Source of the DNA: Mucilaginibacter sp. SMC90
GTDB lineage: Bacteria > Bacteroidota > Bacteroidia > Sphingobacteriales > Sphingobacteriaceae
Assembly (NCBI RefSeq): GCF_022811725.1
Contig: NZ_CP094527.1
Location: 248,001-312,000 of the forward strand
Direction: 5' to 3'
Length of the DNA stretch: 64,000 bases
Part shown: positions 17,449-25,956 of the stretch, in pieces
Layout of the letters: every line of letters starts with the position of its first letter
Numbering within the stretch: position 1 is the stretch's first letter
Made by a program: the position numbers and the translations under genes
Notes under the pieces: generated by a model
What the model saw: only the letters and a program-made list of their open reading frames with translations
Databases searched by the model: none
Told to the model about the DNA's origin: nothing

Positions 17449-18705
17449 ATGAGTGTTTCGTTATTAGCTCAAAATTTACATGGTTCGGAAATCATCAAGA
17501 TAGCCGGAGAGATCAATGAATTAAAAAGACAAGGCCAGAATATTGCCAACCTTACTATCGGCGATTTTGACTCTAATATTTACCCTATCCCCACTCCTTT
17601 AAAGGATAAGATCATTGATGCATATAATCATAATCAAACCAACTACCCTGCTGCCGATGGTATGCTTGATCTGCGCCAGAGTGTAAGCGGGTTCTTGAAA
17701 AGAAGCTTAGGTCTTGATTATGCACCTAACCAGATCCTGATTTCGGGTGGTTCGCGACCATTGATCTATTCAATATTTTTAGCGGTAGTTAACCCCGGCG
17801 AAAAAGTGGTTTTCCCTGCACCATCATGGAATAATAACCATTACAGCGATTTGCTGAATGCCGATGCGGTGATCATTCCAACCGCACCCGAAAACAATTT
17901 CATGCCTACGGCAGATGACATTCGTCCGCATTTAAAAGGAGCTGCTTTACTGGCCTTGTGTTCGCCTTTGAACCCTACAGGTACTATGTTCAGCAAAAAA
18001 GATCTGGAAGAGATATGCGACCTTGTAATTGCCGAAAACAAGAGCCGTACCTCAGGCGAAAAGCCACTGTATTTATTATACGATCAGATCTACTCGCAAT
18101 TAACTTTTGGCGAGCATAAGCATTATGATCCGGTAACGCTTCGCCCAGAATTAAAGGATTACACCATTTTTGTTGATGGAGGTTCGAAGTGTTTTGCAGC
18201 CACAGGTGTACGCGTAGGCTGGGGTTTTGGTCCGGAGTTGGTTATCGAAAATATGAAAGCTATTGTAGGCCACATGGGCGCATGGTCGCCGAAGCCGGAG
18301 CAAATGGCTATGGCCAAATTTTTGACCAGTGAAACAGATGTAAACACGTACCTTGATGATTTAAAAGAAAAGATCCAGGCAAGCTTAACCGCTTTGCACG
18401 AGGGTTTCCAGGAGATGAAAGCCAGCGGCTTAAATGTAGATTCGATTGAGCCGATGGGTGCCATTTACCTTACTCTGAAAATAGATTACAGCGGCAAAAC
18501 CACACCGGATGGCAAAGTGCTGAAAGATTCGGCAGATATCAACTTTTATTTAATCAAAGAAGCAGGAGCTGCTTTTGTACCTTTCTCGGCCTTTGGTACC
18601 GGCGATGAGGTGAACTGGTTCCGTGCATCAGTAGGTGCAACCCCGCTTAATGAAATTCAGGCTTTGATACCGAGGGTGAAAGCGGCGTTGAGTAAACTGA
18701 AATAG
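17449..18705 (+). CDS. PLP-dependent aminotransferase class I/II
   Basis: A 418-residue fold-type I pyridoxal-phosphate enzyme of the aspartate aminotransferase superfamily. Seen are the N-terminal NLTIGDF and YPAADGMLDLRQ, the phosphate-binding region ISGGSRPLI, the conserved CSPLNPTGTMFSKKDLEEI, YDQIYSQLTF with the pyridine-contacting Asp/Tyr, and the Schiff-base lysine at about residue 247 in GGSKCFAATGVRVGW. The arginine for the substrate carboxylate is likely in NWFRASVG. The amino-acid substrate is not clear. The gene is flanked by a repeat region upstream and a terminator downstream, so it is monocistronic. Confidence 0.9.
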   Translation: MSVSLLAQNLHGSEIIKIAGEINELKRQGQNIANLTIGDFDSNIYPIPTPLKDKIIDAYNHNQTNYPAADGMLDLRQSVSGFLKRSLGLDYAPNQILISGGSRPLIYSIFLAVVNPGEKVVFPAPSWNNNHYSDLLNADAVIIPTAPENNFMPTADDIRPHLKGAALLALCSPLNPTGTMFSKKDLEEICDLVIAENKSRTSGEKPLYLLYDQIYSQLTFGEHKHYDPVTLRPELKDYTIFVDGGSKCFAATGVRVGWGFGPELVIENMKAIVGHMGAWSPKPEQMAMAKFLTSETDVNTYLDDLKEKIQASLTALHEGFQEMKASGLNVDSIEPMGAIYLTLKIDYSGKTTPDGKVLKDSADINFYLIKEAGAAFVPFSAFGTGDEVNWFRASVGATPLNEIQALIPRVKAALSKLK

Positions 18706-18724
18706 TAATTAAATTAAATGTTAT

Positions 18725-18764
18725 AAAAAAGGGCTTATTGGTTTTATCAATAAGCCCTTTTTTT
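18725..18764 (+). terminator. Terminator after the aminotransferase gene
   Basis: Stem GGGCTTATTG / CAATAAGCCC with a 7-nt loop, flanked by A-run and T-run, so it may work in both directions. Confidence 0.85.
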
Positions 18765-18770
18765 ACATCG

Positions 18771-18864
18771 CGTCATTGCGAGGTACGAAGCAATCCCCAA
18801 CTTTACAGGGGGATTTGCATAGCCGCTCTACTGCTTGGGGATTGCTTCGTGCCTCGCAATGACG
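18771..18864. repeat. Interspersed hairpin repeat, family A, copy 1
   Basis: Arms of 28 bp (18771-18798 and 18837-18864) begin with cgtcattgcgaggtacgaag and pair with a single mismatch. The loop holds tacag and gcatagccgctct motifs that recur in the other copies. The element lies between convergent genes, directly after a terminator. Confidence 0.85.
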
Positions 18865-18906
18865 ATTTTATTTATAGCTTCTTTATTTATTAAGAGCTTC
18901 GCTCCT

Positions 18907-21801
18907 CTACCCCAATATTTCCTTAATATCTTCCGCTGTAAGCGATTTAATAAAACTTTCTTCTGTAGTGATCAAAGCTCTTGACAGGCTCAGCTTACGT
19001 TGCTGCAGGGCCAGGATCTTTTCTTCAACCGAATCTTTGGTGATGAATTTATAGATGAATACATTTTTGGTTTGGCCGATACGGTGTGTACGGTCAATAG
19101 CCTGTTGTTCAACAGCGGGGTTCCACCATGGGTCAAGGATGAATACATAGTCGGCTTCGGTAAGGTTAAGGCCTACACCGCCCGCTTTTATCGAGATCAG
19201 GAATACACGGGTTTTCTCATCTTCCTGAAATTGTTTAACCACGTCGCCGCGGTTTTGAGTGCTGCCGTCAAGATAAACATACGGAATGCCTACCCTGTCA
19301 AAATGATCGCGGTAAATACTCAACTGCTTTACAAACTGCGAAAATATCAGCACTTTATGACCACCATCAAGCACGTTATTCAACGTATGAACCACATCCT
19401 CAAACTTGCCGCTATCGCCCTCGTAGTCCTTATCTATCATAATAGGGTGGTTGGCAATTTGACGTAGTTTGATGAGCCCTTGTAATACCTGGATTTGTGT
19501 TTTGGCAAAAGTGCCATCCTCCAGGCTTTTCAGCAGCTCATTGCGGTATTCAGATTTTATCTCTTCATAAACAGATGATTGTTCTTCGGTCATCTGCGAA
19601 TAGAAAAGGTTTTCTGTTTTAGGCGGAAGCTCTGTTGCCACCTGCTCTTTGGTGCGGCGCAGCACAAAAGGCTTGATCAGGGCCTGCAGCTTGCGGGCTT
19701 TATCCTCATCCTTTTTCTTTTCTATGGGTGTTACAAACTCGTTTTGGAAAAACTGCTGCGCACCCAGTAAGCCCGGGTTAATGAACGACATCTGGGTCCA
19801 AAGGTCGTTAACCGAGTTTTCTACAGGTGTACCGCTCAATATCAGTTTAAAGCGCGATTTGAGCTGTTTAACTGCCTGGTATGATTTTGACGACGGGTTT
19901 TTAATGTTCTGGCTTTCATCAAGGATCACGTAATCAAAAAAGAAGCCTTTAAACATTTCAATATCAATGCGGCTGATGCCATAAGTGGTTATCACCACAT
20001 CATAATTGGCAAATACATCGGCGCTGCGATAGCGCATGGTGCCTGTGTGTACCATCAACCTTAATTGCGGCGCAAATTTGCGGGCCTCATTAAGCCAGTT
20101 ATATATCAGCGAAGTAGGCATGATCACCAGCGATGTGGCCTTGCCACCGGCGCTCTCTGTATCCTCTTTGTGCTTTTGTAATAAAGACAGTGTTTGGATG
20201 GTTTTACCCAGGCCCATATCATCAGCAAGGCAGCCGCCAAAATGATATTGCTTTAAAAAATGAAACCAGTTGTAACCTGCTTTTTGGTACGGCCTTAAAT
20301 TACCCTCAAAATTAACAGGCATCGGGGCATCCTCCAGCTCATCAAAATTAGTAAGCTTTTGCAGCTTTCGGGTCATGGTAACGCTGGCCATTTCTCCTTC
20401 GGCCAGGTCAGTAACCAGGCCAATATGATGACGGCGCAGTTTTAGTTCATTGCTGCCTTCGGTAAAATGCAACAGGTTGCCGTATTGCGAAAACCACTGC
20501 TCGGGAATTACCGCGATTTCGCCCGATGGCAGGGTAAACTCCTTTTTATGATTGAGAATATGATTTTTAAGCTGAATAAAAGGGATGCGGTAAGGCCCAA
20601 AGCTTACCATGGCGTTAATATCAAACCAATCGTTATTTTCGGTTACTACCAGCTCAATTTTGCTGCTGCCAAAAACGTAGCGTTTTTGTCCTTCGGGCTG
20701 CTCCAATTCAAAGCCTTGCTCAATGAGCTGGTCGTGGTGCTGGTTAAGCCATTCAAAAACAGAGAATGAGTGATCGGCATCATCATCCCGACCGGCAACT
20801 TCAAGGTTTTGGAACAGTGATGATGCTACCTTAAGCCCCATTTGTTCCAGTTGGTGCATTTTTCCCTTTTCCCAGGTTATTGAACGTTTAATACGGTGAA
20901 AAAGGTAATCATCGCCGTTTTTTTCCATCCTCACAGAAATGTGCCTGCCATCGCCATAAGGAAATACATAGCCGGCATACTTAAAGGAAAGTTGCAGCTG
21001 CGAAGTGCCCCCTTCAATATAAATAGGCTTAAGCACCGGGCGTGCATCATACTTTTCGGTATTGATGGTAAAGCCTTCGGCATAAACGTTATGCTTTTCG
21101 ATAAGCGGGGCAACAAACTTTTCAAAGTATGATTGCTCGGATGATTTTGGAATAGCAATGAAACGCTTGTTCAGGAATGGCTGCAGCTTTTTGCCCTCAA
21201 TTTCCTTGTCAAAATAATACAGGGTATCGTCAAGCAGCATCCAGGCCGGGTGGTTGCAAATGATCTCGGCATTTTTAAACATGAACTCAATGCGCATGCC
21301 CTGGTATTTGATAGTAGGAAAATACCTGATCTCTTCCTCATTGCGCCTGAAATGGAATAATACAGATGCCGCTTCGGTAGCCAGCTGAAGCTTACGTTCG
21401 CCAGGGTACCCTTCCTTGCTCATTTGGTAAACCTGCTTGCTGCAAAGTAATGATAGCGCTTCGGCTATACGTTTTTCCAGTTTGGGGCGGATCATGTCAA
21501 ACATCTGCTCGTTGAAGATCTTTGAGAAGAACTCGAACGGGCGGATAGGTTTTTTATAATACCTTTTGATCACGTTTCCCTGCTCCATTTCCTCCAGCAA
21601 TTTGATCAGCCTGATATCGGTATCGTCTAAAAAATCGCAAAATTCTTTGGCCGTATTGGAAAATAAACGCTGGTGGGTTAAAGAAAATTCGCCATTGGGA
21701 TTAAGCTGAACAATATGAGGCTCAATAACATACGACAGGTAGTCATGCTTGGCAATGGCATAAATAATTTGGCATGGTTTGGAACTGTCGACGCGTAACA
21801 T
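18907..21801 (-). CDS. SNF2/SWI2 family DEAD/DEAH-box helicase
   Basis: A 964-residue ATP-dependent DNA translocase of the bacterial Snf2 group. Residues 1-480 form a Bacteroidota-type N-terminal region with no catalytic motif. The SNF2 N domain follows: LRPYQKAGYNWFHFL, Walker A in DDMGLGKTIQTL at about 528, the Walker B variant DESQ in ILDESQNIKN at about 627, and LSGTPVENS. The helicase C domain contains VLIFSQFVKQL, FLISIKAGGVGLNLT, DPWWNPAVEQQAIDRTHRIG and KFITKDSVEEKIL. Such proteins remodel protein-DNA or RNA polymerase complexes (RapA-like). The gene stands alone. Confidence 0.93.
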   Translation of the reverse strand: MLRVDSSKPCQIIYAIAKHDYLSYVIEPHIVQLNPNGEFSLTHQRLFSNTAKEFCDFLDDTDIRLIKLLEEMEQGNVIKRYYKKPIRPFEFFSKIFNEQMFDMIRPKLEKRIAEALSLLCSKQVYQMSKEGYPGERKLQLATEAASVLFHFRRNEEEIRYFPTIKYQGMRIEFMFKNAEIICNHPAWMLLDDTLYYFDKEIEGKKLQPFLNKRFIAIPKSSEQSYFEKFVAPLIEKHNVYAEGFTINTEKYDARPVLKPIYIEGGTSQLQLSFKYAGYVFPYGDGRHISVRMEKNGDDYLFHRIKRSITWEKGKMHQLEQMGLKVASSLFQNLEVAGRDDDADHSFSVFEWLNQHHDQLIEQGFELEQPEGQKRYVFGSSKIELVVTENNDWFDINAMVSFGPYRIPFIQLKNHILNHKKEFTLPSGEIAVIPEQWFSQYGNLLHFTEGSNELKLRRHHIGLVTDLAEGEMASVTMTRKLQKLTNFDELEDAPMPVNFEGNLRPYQKAGYNWFHFLKQYHFGGCLADDMGLGKTIQTLSLLQKHKEDTESAGGKATSLVIMPTSLIYNWLNEARKFAPQLRLMVHTGTMRYRSADVFANYDVVITTYGISRIDIEMFKGFFFDYVILDESQNIKNPSSKSYQAVKQLKSRFKLILSGTPVENSVNDLWTQMSFINPGLLGAQQFFQNEFVTPIEKKKDEDKARKLQALIKPFVLRRTKEQVATELPPKTENLFYSQMTEEQSSVYEEIKSEYRNELLKSLEDGTFAKTQIQVLQGLIKLRQIANHPIMIDKDYEGDSGKFEDVVHTLNNVLDGGHKVLIFSQFVKQLSIYRDHFDRVGIPYVYLDGSTQNRGDVVKQFQEDEKTRVFLISIKAGGVGLNLTEADYVFILDPWWNPAVEQQAIDRTHRIGQTKNVFIYKFITKDSVEEKILALQQRKLSLSRALITTEESFIKSLTAEDIKEILG

Positions 21802-22165
21802 GTGCTTCAGGGTAAAAAATTATTTGAAGCTACATCAAGAAAAAATTCAAACGTAAATAGAATTTACTGTAATTGAAAGAGTTTTATATTAAAAAAATGT
21901 TAACCCGTTGAAATTGACATGATTTTGATAACATTAAGTGTTTTTTGCCGGGTGGTTATGGGTTGTAAACGGAAGAAGGGAAAGAAATAAACGTTATTGC
22001 ACTACAAGGCGATCCCCAATTAGTAGAGTCGCTTTAACGTCCCGTCGGGGTCTCTCGTAGATTTAAGTTTATCCACAAAATCTAAATGTGCGCTAAACAG
22101 TTGTTGGAAAGCACTTTTACGATCACGAGACTCCGCTGGAGTCCAATATCTCTTTAAGTTTTGTC
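21802..22165. other. Gene-free stretch upstream of the helicase, start of the repeat cluster
   Basis: No supported gene. The first 200 bases carry no recognisable element. From about 22020 repeat-like sequence begins (a tagtagagtcgctttaacgt block with a cccgtcgggg palindrome), part of the composite cluster that runs to 22561. A 62-codon frame on the minus strand here is repeat sequence, not a protein. Confidence 0.5.
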
Positions 22166-22260
22166 TATAAACACGAGGCCTCTCTGAGGCCGCTTGGCAC
22201 GTCAGCAAATATTCATTATGTTATAAATATAACCGGCCTCAGAGAGGCCTCGTGTTTATA
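22166..22260. repeat. 27-bp perfect inverted repeat
   Basis: Arms 22166-22192 and 22234-22260 are exact reverse complements (they begin tataaacacgaggcctctct) around a 41-nt spacer. Within each arm GAGGCC...GGCCTC forms a further palindrome. The perfect match suggests recent mobility or selection for the hairpin. Confidence 0.85.
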
Positions 22261-22340
22261 GCTCTAAAGGGGCATATTTCCTGGCTCCGTAGGTGCCTCG
22301 TGTTGAAATTTAGGTTGGTGAATTTGCGGGTAAACTTAAA

Positions 22341-22438
22341 CTCGTAGAGTACCCTGAGGTATACGCCATGCCGATTCGCTGTTCTGGATATACTTGGTCG
22401 GCGTTCGGAACGCGGTGAACCTCAGGGTCCTCTACGAG
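22341..22438. repeat. 20-bp imperfect inverted repeat
   Basis: Arms 22341-22360 and 22419-22438 (ctcgtagagtaccctgaggt and its complement) differ at one position. The spacer is 58 nt. A further part-copy of accctgag follows at 22441. Confidence 0.75.
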
Positions 22439-22465
22439 AGACCCTGAGCGAACATTAAGATAAAC

Positions 22466-22561
22466 CGTCATTGCGAGGTACGAAGCAATCCCCCGACTTT
22501 ACAGAGAGGATTTGCATAGCCGCTCTGCTTCTTGGGGATTGCTTCGTACCTCGCAATGACG
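22466..22561. repeat. Interspersed hairpin repeat, family A, copy 2
   Basis: Arms 22466-22493 and 22534-22561 are perfect 28-bp reverse complements. The sequence is nearly the same as the copy at 18771, including the loop. Confidence 0.9.
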
Positions 22562-22591
22562 ATCTGTTTATTCGTTTTTAAACGTATCCGT

Positions 22592-25045
22592 TTACTTCGG
22601 CTTGCTTAGCAGGTTAATAAACAACCTGTAGGCTCCCGGTACACCGGCAGGCAGCTCCCTGAAAAATGCCAGCGACGTATATACAAACCTGCCTTTACCA
22701 TAATCGCCTACAATTAATGATCCGTTAAGAGGCTCTTCACCTTTGTCATGCATCTGAAAAATGGGTTTGTATTGTGGGTCGATATTGGTTACAAAATATA
22801 GCCCGCGCTCCTGGATCCAGCCGCTGAAATCATCATTGGTTATTTTGTTAGGATAGTTTAGTACAGGGTTTTGAGGATCTAAAACAGTTACTTCGGCATT
22901 TTCATCGGTAACCCTCCTGTTTACTACCGTAAACGGATACGGGCCTATTTGTTTTACCACAATGCCATTGTTGTTATTGTACTGAACTACAAGGTTTCCA
23001 CCATTTTTAACATACGCCATTAATTTGGGTTGCTGGTAGGCAAGGCGGTCGTTCACGTTGTAGGCACGCACGCCGGTTACAATGGCATCATAGCCTGAAA
23101 GATCGCCGTTCATAACCTCATTTTCGCTTAGCATGTGTACCTCATAGCCTACCTGGCGCAAAGCTTCGGGCATCTGATCGCCAGCACCGGCAATGTAGCC
23201 AATTCTTTTACCGTTGTTTTTCAGGTCGAGATAAACAAGTTTTGTTTGTGCCGGAGGGAATAGCGTAATAGCAGGTACGTGATCATACCGGATACGGCGA
23301 AGGCTGAGTGAAAATGGCTTTCCATTAGCGTTAACTACCGCCTCCAGTTCAGATACTTTCGGCTTTGTATCGGTTGGTGTAACAGTAAAAGCTACCGACC
23401 ACTCGTCGTTTTTATCCTTATCGGTAAAATCTATTTTTTCGGGGCTTATTTTCCAACCGGCTACCGGTTTAAGATTGATAGTGCCGCTTGCTTTGGTAAA
23501 GCTTTTCAGGTTTATCAACACAGTTTGTGCCTGCTGTGTGCTGAAAATGTAATCCTGGTTATCGATGTTTGCCGTTACCGGTGGTGTTATTTCAATAGGC
23601 TGATAAACCTCGCCCCTAACCGGATCAACATACTTGTACATAATCCGCCGGTCGATATTAATAGGCTTACCTTCAACAATAAACTGGAAAGTAACTTTAG
23701 GCAGATCGGGGTTTTCGGGATTACCTGCAAGCGTATTATCGGGCAGGGTATACACGCCAATAGGATGCGGTGCCGCCAGCCAGTACGGTTGTGTTAGTTT
23801 GGAAGCCGTTGCGGTAGTTTCAAATGTTTGCAGTTGGTTAAAAGGCAATTCTTTGCTTTGCAGCGCTAATGCGTTATCGTTAGCATCAATACTGTTTATT
23901 TTAACACGATAATTAAACCTGTTAATTACCTGTGCGCGTAAGCTCATTTTATCGCCCAATGCATAGGTAGCTTCTGTTGAATAAGCCTCAAACCAAAGCC
24001 CCGAGCATGCCGCAATCAGGTTATTTAGCTCTTTGGTTTTCTGTTCGCGCCAGTAGGTGTCCGGTACTTTTTCTACTTTCATCAGCAATTGCACTAATGC
24101 AGGTACTGATTTTTCGGGGGCTTCGTTGATGAAATTCCGGTTGATTACACTTGTTAACGCCGCTATTGCATCTCCGTCTTTAACCCGTTTCCAGGTGGTA
24201 TTAACGCCATCCATCAAATCATTTTGAGGAGCATCGCCCAAAATGGTTTTAAAAAACTCATATGATTCACCACGTTGTTTAGCCGAGCCAAAGCCCTGTG
24301 TTTTGTGGTTGCTACGGCTTTCGGCGGCTATTTCGCCATAGCCTTTACCCAGGATGGTATTGTAAACCCCAACATTAATTTTAAACTGATCGGCCGCGGT
24401 AGTATTGATACTGCCAAAGCTAAAAGTATTCCACATAAGGCGTTTAGCCTGCCACGGTTTTACATATTGCAATTGCTCCGGATAACGGCTTGGATCTGCC
24501 GCAGCGGTGAACGCTTCCTGCGCCAGTATAGCCGATGAGGTATGGTGACCGTGACCACCTTCGCCGGTTGTAGGAAAGCGGCAAATGATCACATCAGGCC
24601 TGAACTTGCGGATCACCCAAACTACATCGCCAAGAACTTTTTCTTTATCCCAAATTTTCAATGTTTCTTCGGGCCCTTTTGAAAAGCCGAAATCATTGGC
24701 ACGGGTAAAGAATTGTTCGGCACCATCAATGCGGCGGGCGGCCAGTAGCTCCTGCGTACGGATCAAACCAAGTAACTCGCTTTGTTCGTTGCCTATCAGG
24801 TTTTGCCCGCCATCGCCGCGGGTAAGCGACAGGTAGCCCGTGCGATAATGTTTTTCTTGTGCCAGGTAAGCAAGCAGGCGGGTATTTTCATCATCAGGGT
24901 GGGCTGCCACGTATAGCACGCTGCCCAGCACATCAAGCTTTCTTAAGTTTTGCTGAATAGTGCCAAGATCAGTAGGCGGGTTGGTTTGGGCTTTTGAAAA
25001 TGCAGCTGTAAGCAGTAGTATTACAAGGAGGTGGATGCGCTTCAT
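22592..25045 (-). CDS. Secreted PIG-L (LmbE-like) family deacetylase
   Basis: An 817-residue exported protein. A signal peptide (IHLLVILLLTAAFSKAQ) precedes a PIG-L N-acetylglucosaminyl deacetylase domain at about 35-300. The zinc motif is AHPDDE at 48-53, and the second cluster is GEGGHGHHT at about 165. Middle beta-sandwich domains follow (about 350-600), and the C-terminal 200 residues resemble a GATase1-like fold (KNNGKRIGYIAGAGDQMPEA, YDAIVTGVRAYN). This large form is common in Bacteroidota. The substrate is probably an N-acetylated sugar in the periplasm, but this is inferred from the family. Confidence 0.9.
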   Translation of the reverse strand: MKRIHLLVILLLTAAFSKAQTNPPTDLGTIQQNLRKLDVLGSVLYVAAHPDDENTRLLAYLAQEKHYRTGYLSLTRGDGGQNLIGNEQSELLGLIRTQELLAARRIDGAEQFFTRANDFGFSKGPEETLKIWDKEKVLGDVVWVIRKFRPDVIICRFPTTGEGGHGHHTSSAILAQEAFTAAADPSRYPEQLQYVKPWQAKRLMWNTFSFGSINTTAADQFKINVGVYNTILGKGYGEIAAESRSNHKTQGFGSAKQRGESYEFFKTILGDAPQNDLMDGVNTTWKRVKDGDAIAALTSVINRNFINEAPEKSVPALVQLLMKVEKVPDTYWREQKTKELNNLIAACSGLWFEAYSTEATYALGDKMSLRAQVINRFNYRVKINSIDANDNALALQSKELPFNQLQTFETTATASKLTQPYWLAAPHPIGVYTLPDNTLAGNPENPDLPKVTFQFIVEGKPINIDRRIMYKYVDPVRGEVYQPIEITPPVTANIDNQDYIFSTQQAQTVLINLKSFTKASGTINLKPVAGWKISPEKIDFTDKDKNDEWSVAFTVTPTDTKPKVSELEAVVNANGKPFSLSLRRIRYDHVPAITLFPPAQTKLVYLDLKNNGKRIGYIAGAGDQMPEALRQVGYEVHMLSENEVMNGDLSGYDAIVTGVRAYNVNDRLAYQQPKLMAYVKNGGNLVVQYNNNNGIVVKQIGPYPFTVVNRRVTDENAEVTVLDPQNPVLNYPNKITNDDFSGWIQERGLYFVTNIDPQYKPIFQMHDKGEEPLNGSLIVGDYGKGRFVYTSLAFFRELPAGVPGAYRLFINLLSKPK

Positions 25046-25229
25046 AGCAACAAATATATTGAAAGATAAATATCCTGTATTTCCTGTATCAACATTATAA
25101 CAAAACGATTACGGTGGGCATCAATCTGTTAAGATTTTTGAGCATTAGCATTAAATGTTTCAACAAACAGTTTTAATTTTTGCAATTTTCTTAAGCCTTG
25201 TCAAACAAATCTGTCATTCGATGGTAATC

Positions 25230-25295
25230 TTAATCAACCGATTAACTTTTTCTGCTTCAATTCGATACGCTTAATCAATCGTTTGATTAATTTTG
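25230..25295 (+). promoter_or_regulatory. TetR operator palindromes overlapping the efflux operon promoter
   Basis: Two palindromes with the same arms: TTAATC-AACC-GATTAA at 25230-25245 and TTAATCAA-TCGT-TTGATTAA at 25271-25290. The second overlaps the -7 element TAATTTTG (25288-25295), 13 nt ahead of the TetR start codon. Binding there would block RNA polymerase, so autorepression is the simple reading. Confidence 0.6.
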
Positions 25296-25308
25296 TGCCG
25301 TTAAAACA

Positions 25309-25956
25309 ATGGAAAAAGATAAAATAGATAAAAAGGACCATATCCTAGACGTAGCCGAAAAGGTGTTTGCGGACCTGGGCTATGACGGTGCCTCCACCCG
25401 TACCATATCGGGCGAAGCCGGTGTAAACATGGCTATGCTCAATTACTATTTTGGATCAAAAGAAGGGCTTTTCCTGGCTGTTTTTAAACGCAAGATCGAT
25501 TCATTTCGCACCCTGCTGCAAAATATCGGCAATGATGACAGCATATCTGCCTGGGATAAACTGGATAAATGCATTGATAATTATGTTGAGCGTATTATAG
25601 CCAATAACTGTTTTCAAAAGCTTATTAACCGGGAAGTATCCATGAACAAACGGGGCGATCTGACCGATAAGATAATCGAAATACTGATGGTCAACGCGTT
25701 TGAAGTGAAGAAGATTATTGAAGATGGTGTAACAAGTGGCCAGTTTCAGCAAGATTCTGATGTGCCTTTGGTAATAGCTACCCTTTTTGGTACAAAAAAT
25801 TATATAGTTAACATGCCGCAGATATCATCATTAATACTGGGACATGATATTCGTGATGAAAAGTTTATGGAAACTGAACTGAAACCACGTGTTAAAAAAT
25901 ACATGAAAAGACTTTTAAAAGCTTATTTAGTTAATGAACATGACAACTCAAAATAA
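25309..25956 (+). CDS. TetR/AcrR family transcriptional regulator of the efflux operon
   Basis: A 215-residue repressor. The N-terminal helix-turn-helix spans about 10-55 (KDHILDVAEKVFADLGYDGA, then TRTISGEAGVNMAMLNYYFG and SKEGLFLAVFKRK). The helical C-terminal domain binds an inducer, as is usual for the family. It is the first gene of an operon: its 3' end overlaps the TolC start by 17-23 nt. Palindromes in its promoter are candidate operator sites. It probably senses a compound pumped by the downstream efflux system; the compound is unknown. Confidence 0.9.
   Translation: MEKDKIDKKDHILDVAEKVFADLGYDGASTRTISGEAGVNMAMLNYYFGSKEGLFLAVFKRKIDSFRTLLQNIGNDDSISAWDKLDKCIDNYVERIIANNCFQKLINREVSMNKRGDLTDKIIEILMVNAFEVKKIIEDGVTSGQFQQDSDVPLVIATLFGTKNYIVNMPQISSLILGHDIRDEKFMETELKPRVKKYMKRLLKAYLVNEHDNSK

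Noticed and set aside
22020..22208. A 62-codon minus-strand frame in the repeat cluster
   Set aside because: It runs through palindromic repeat DNA, including one arm of the 27-bp inverted repeat, and its predicted protein has no family features. It is best explained as repeat sequence.
22020..22561. The repeat cluster considered as a CRISPR array
   Set aside because: Units differ from each other, are palindromic over their full length, and lack regular spacers; no cas gene is nearby.
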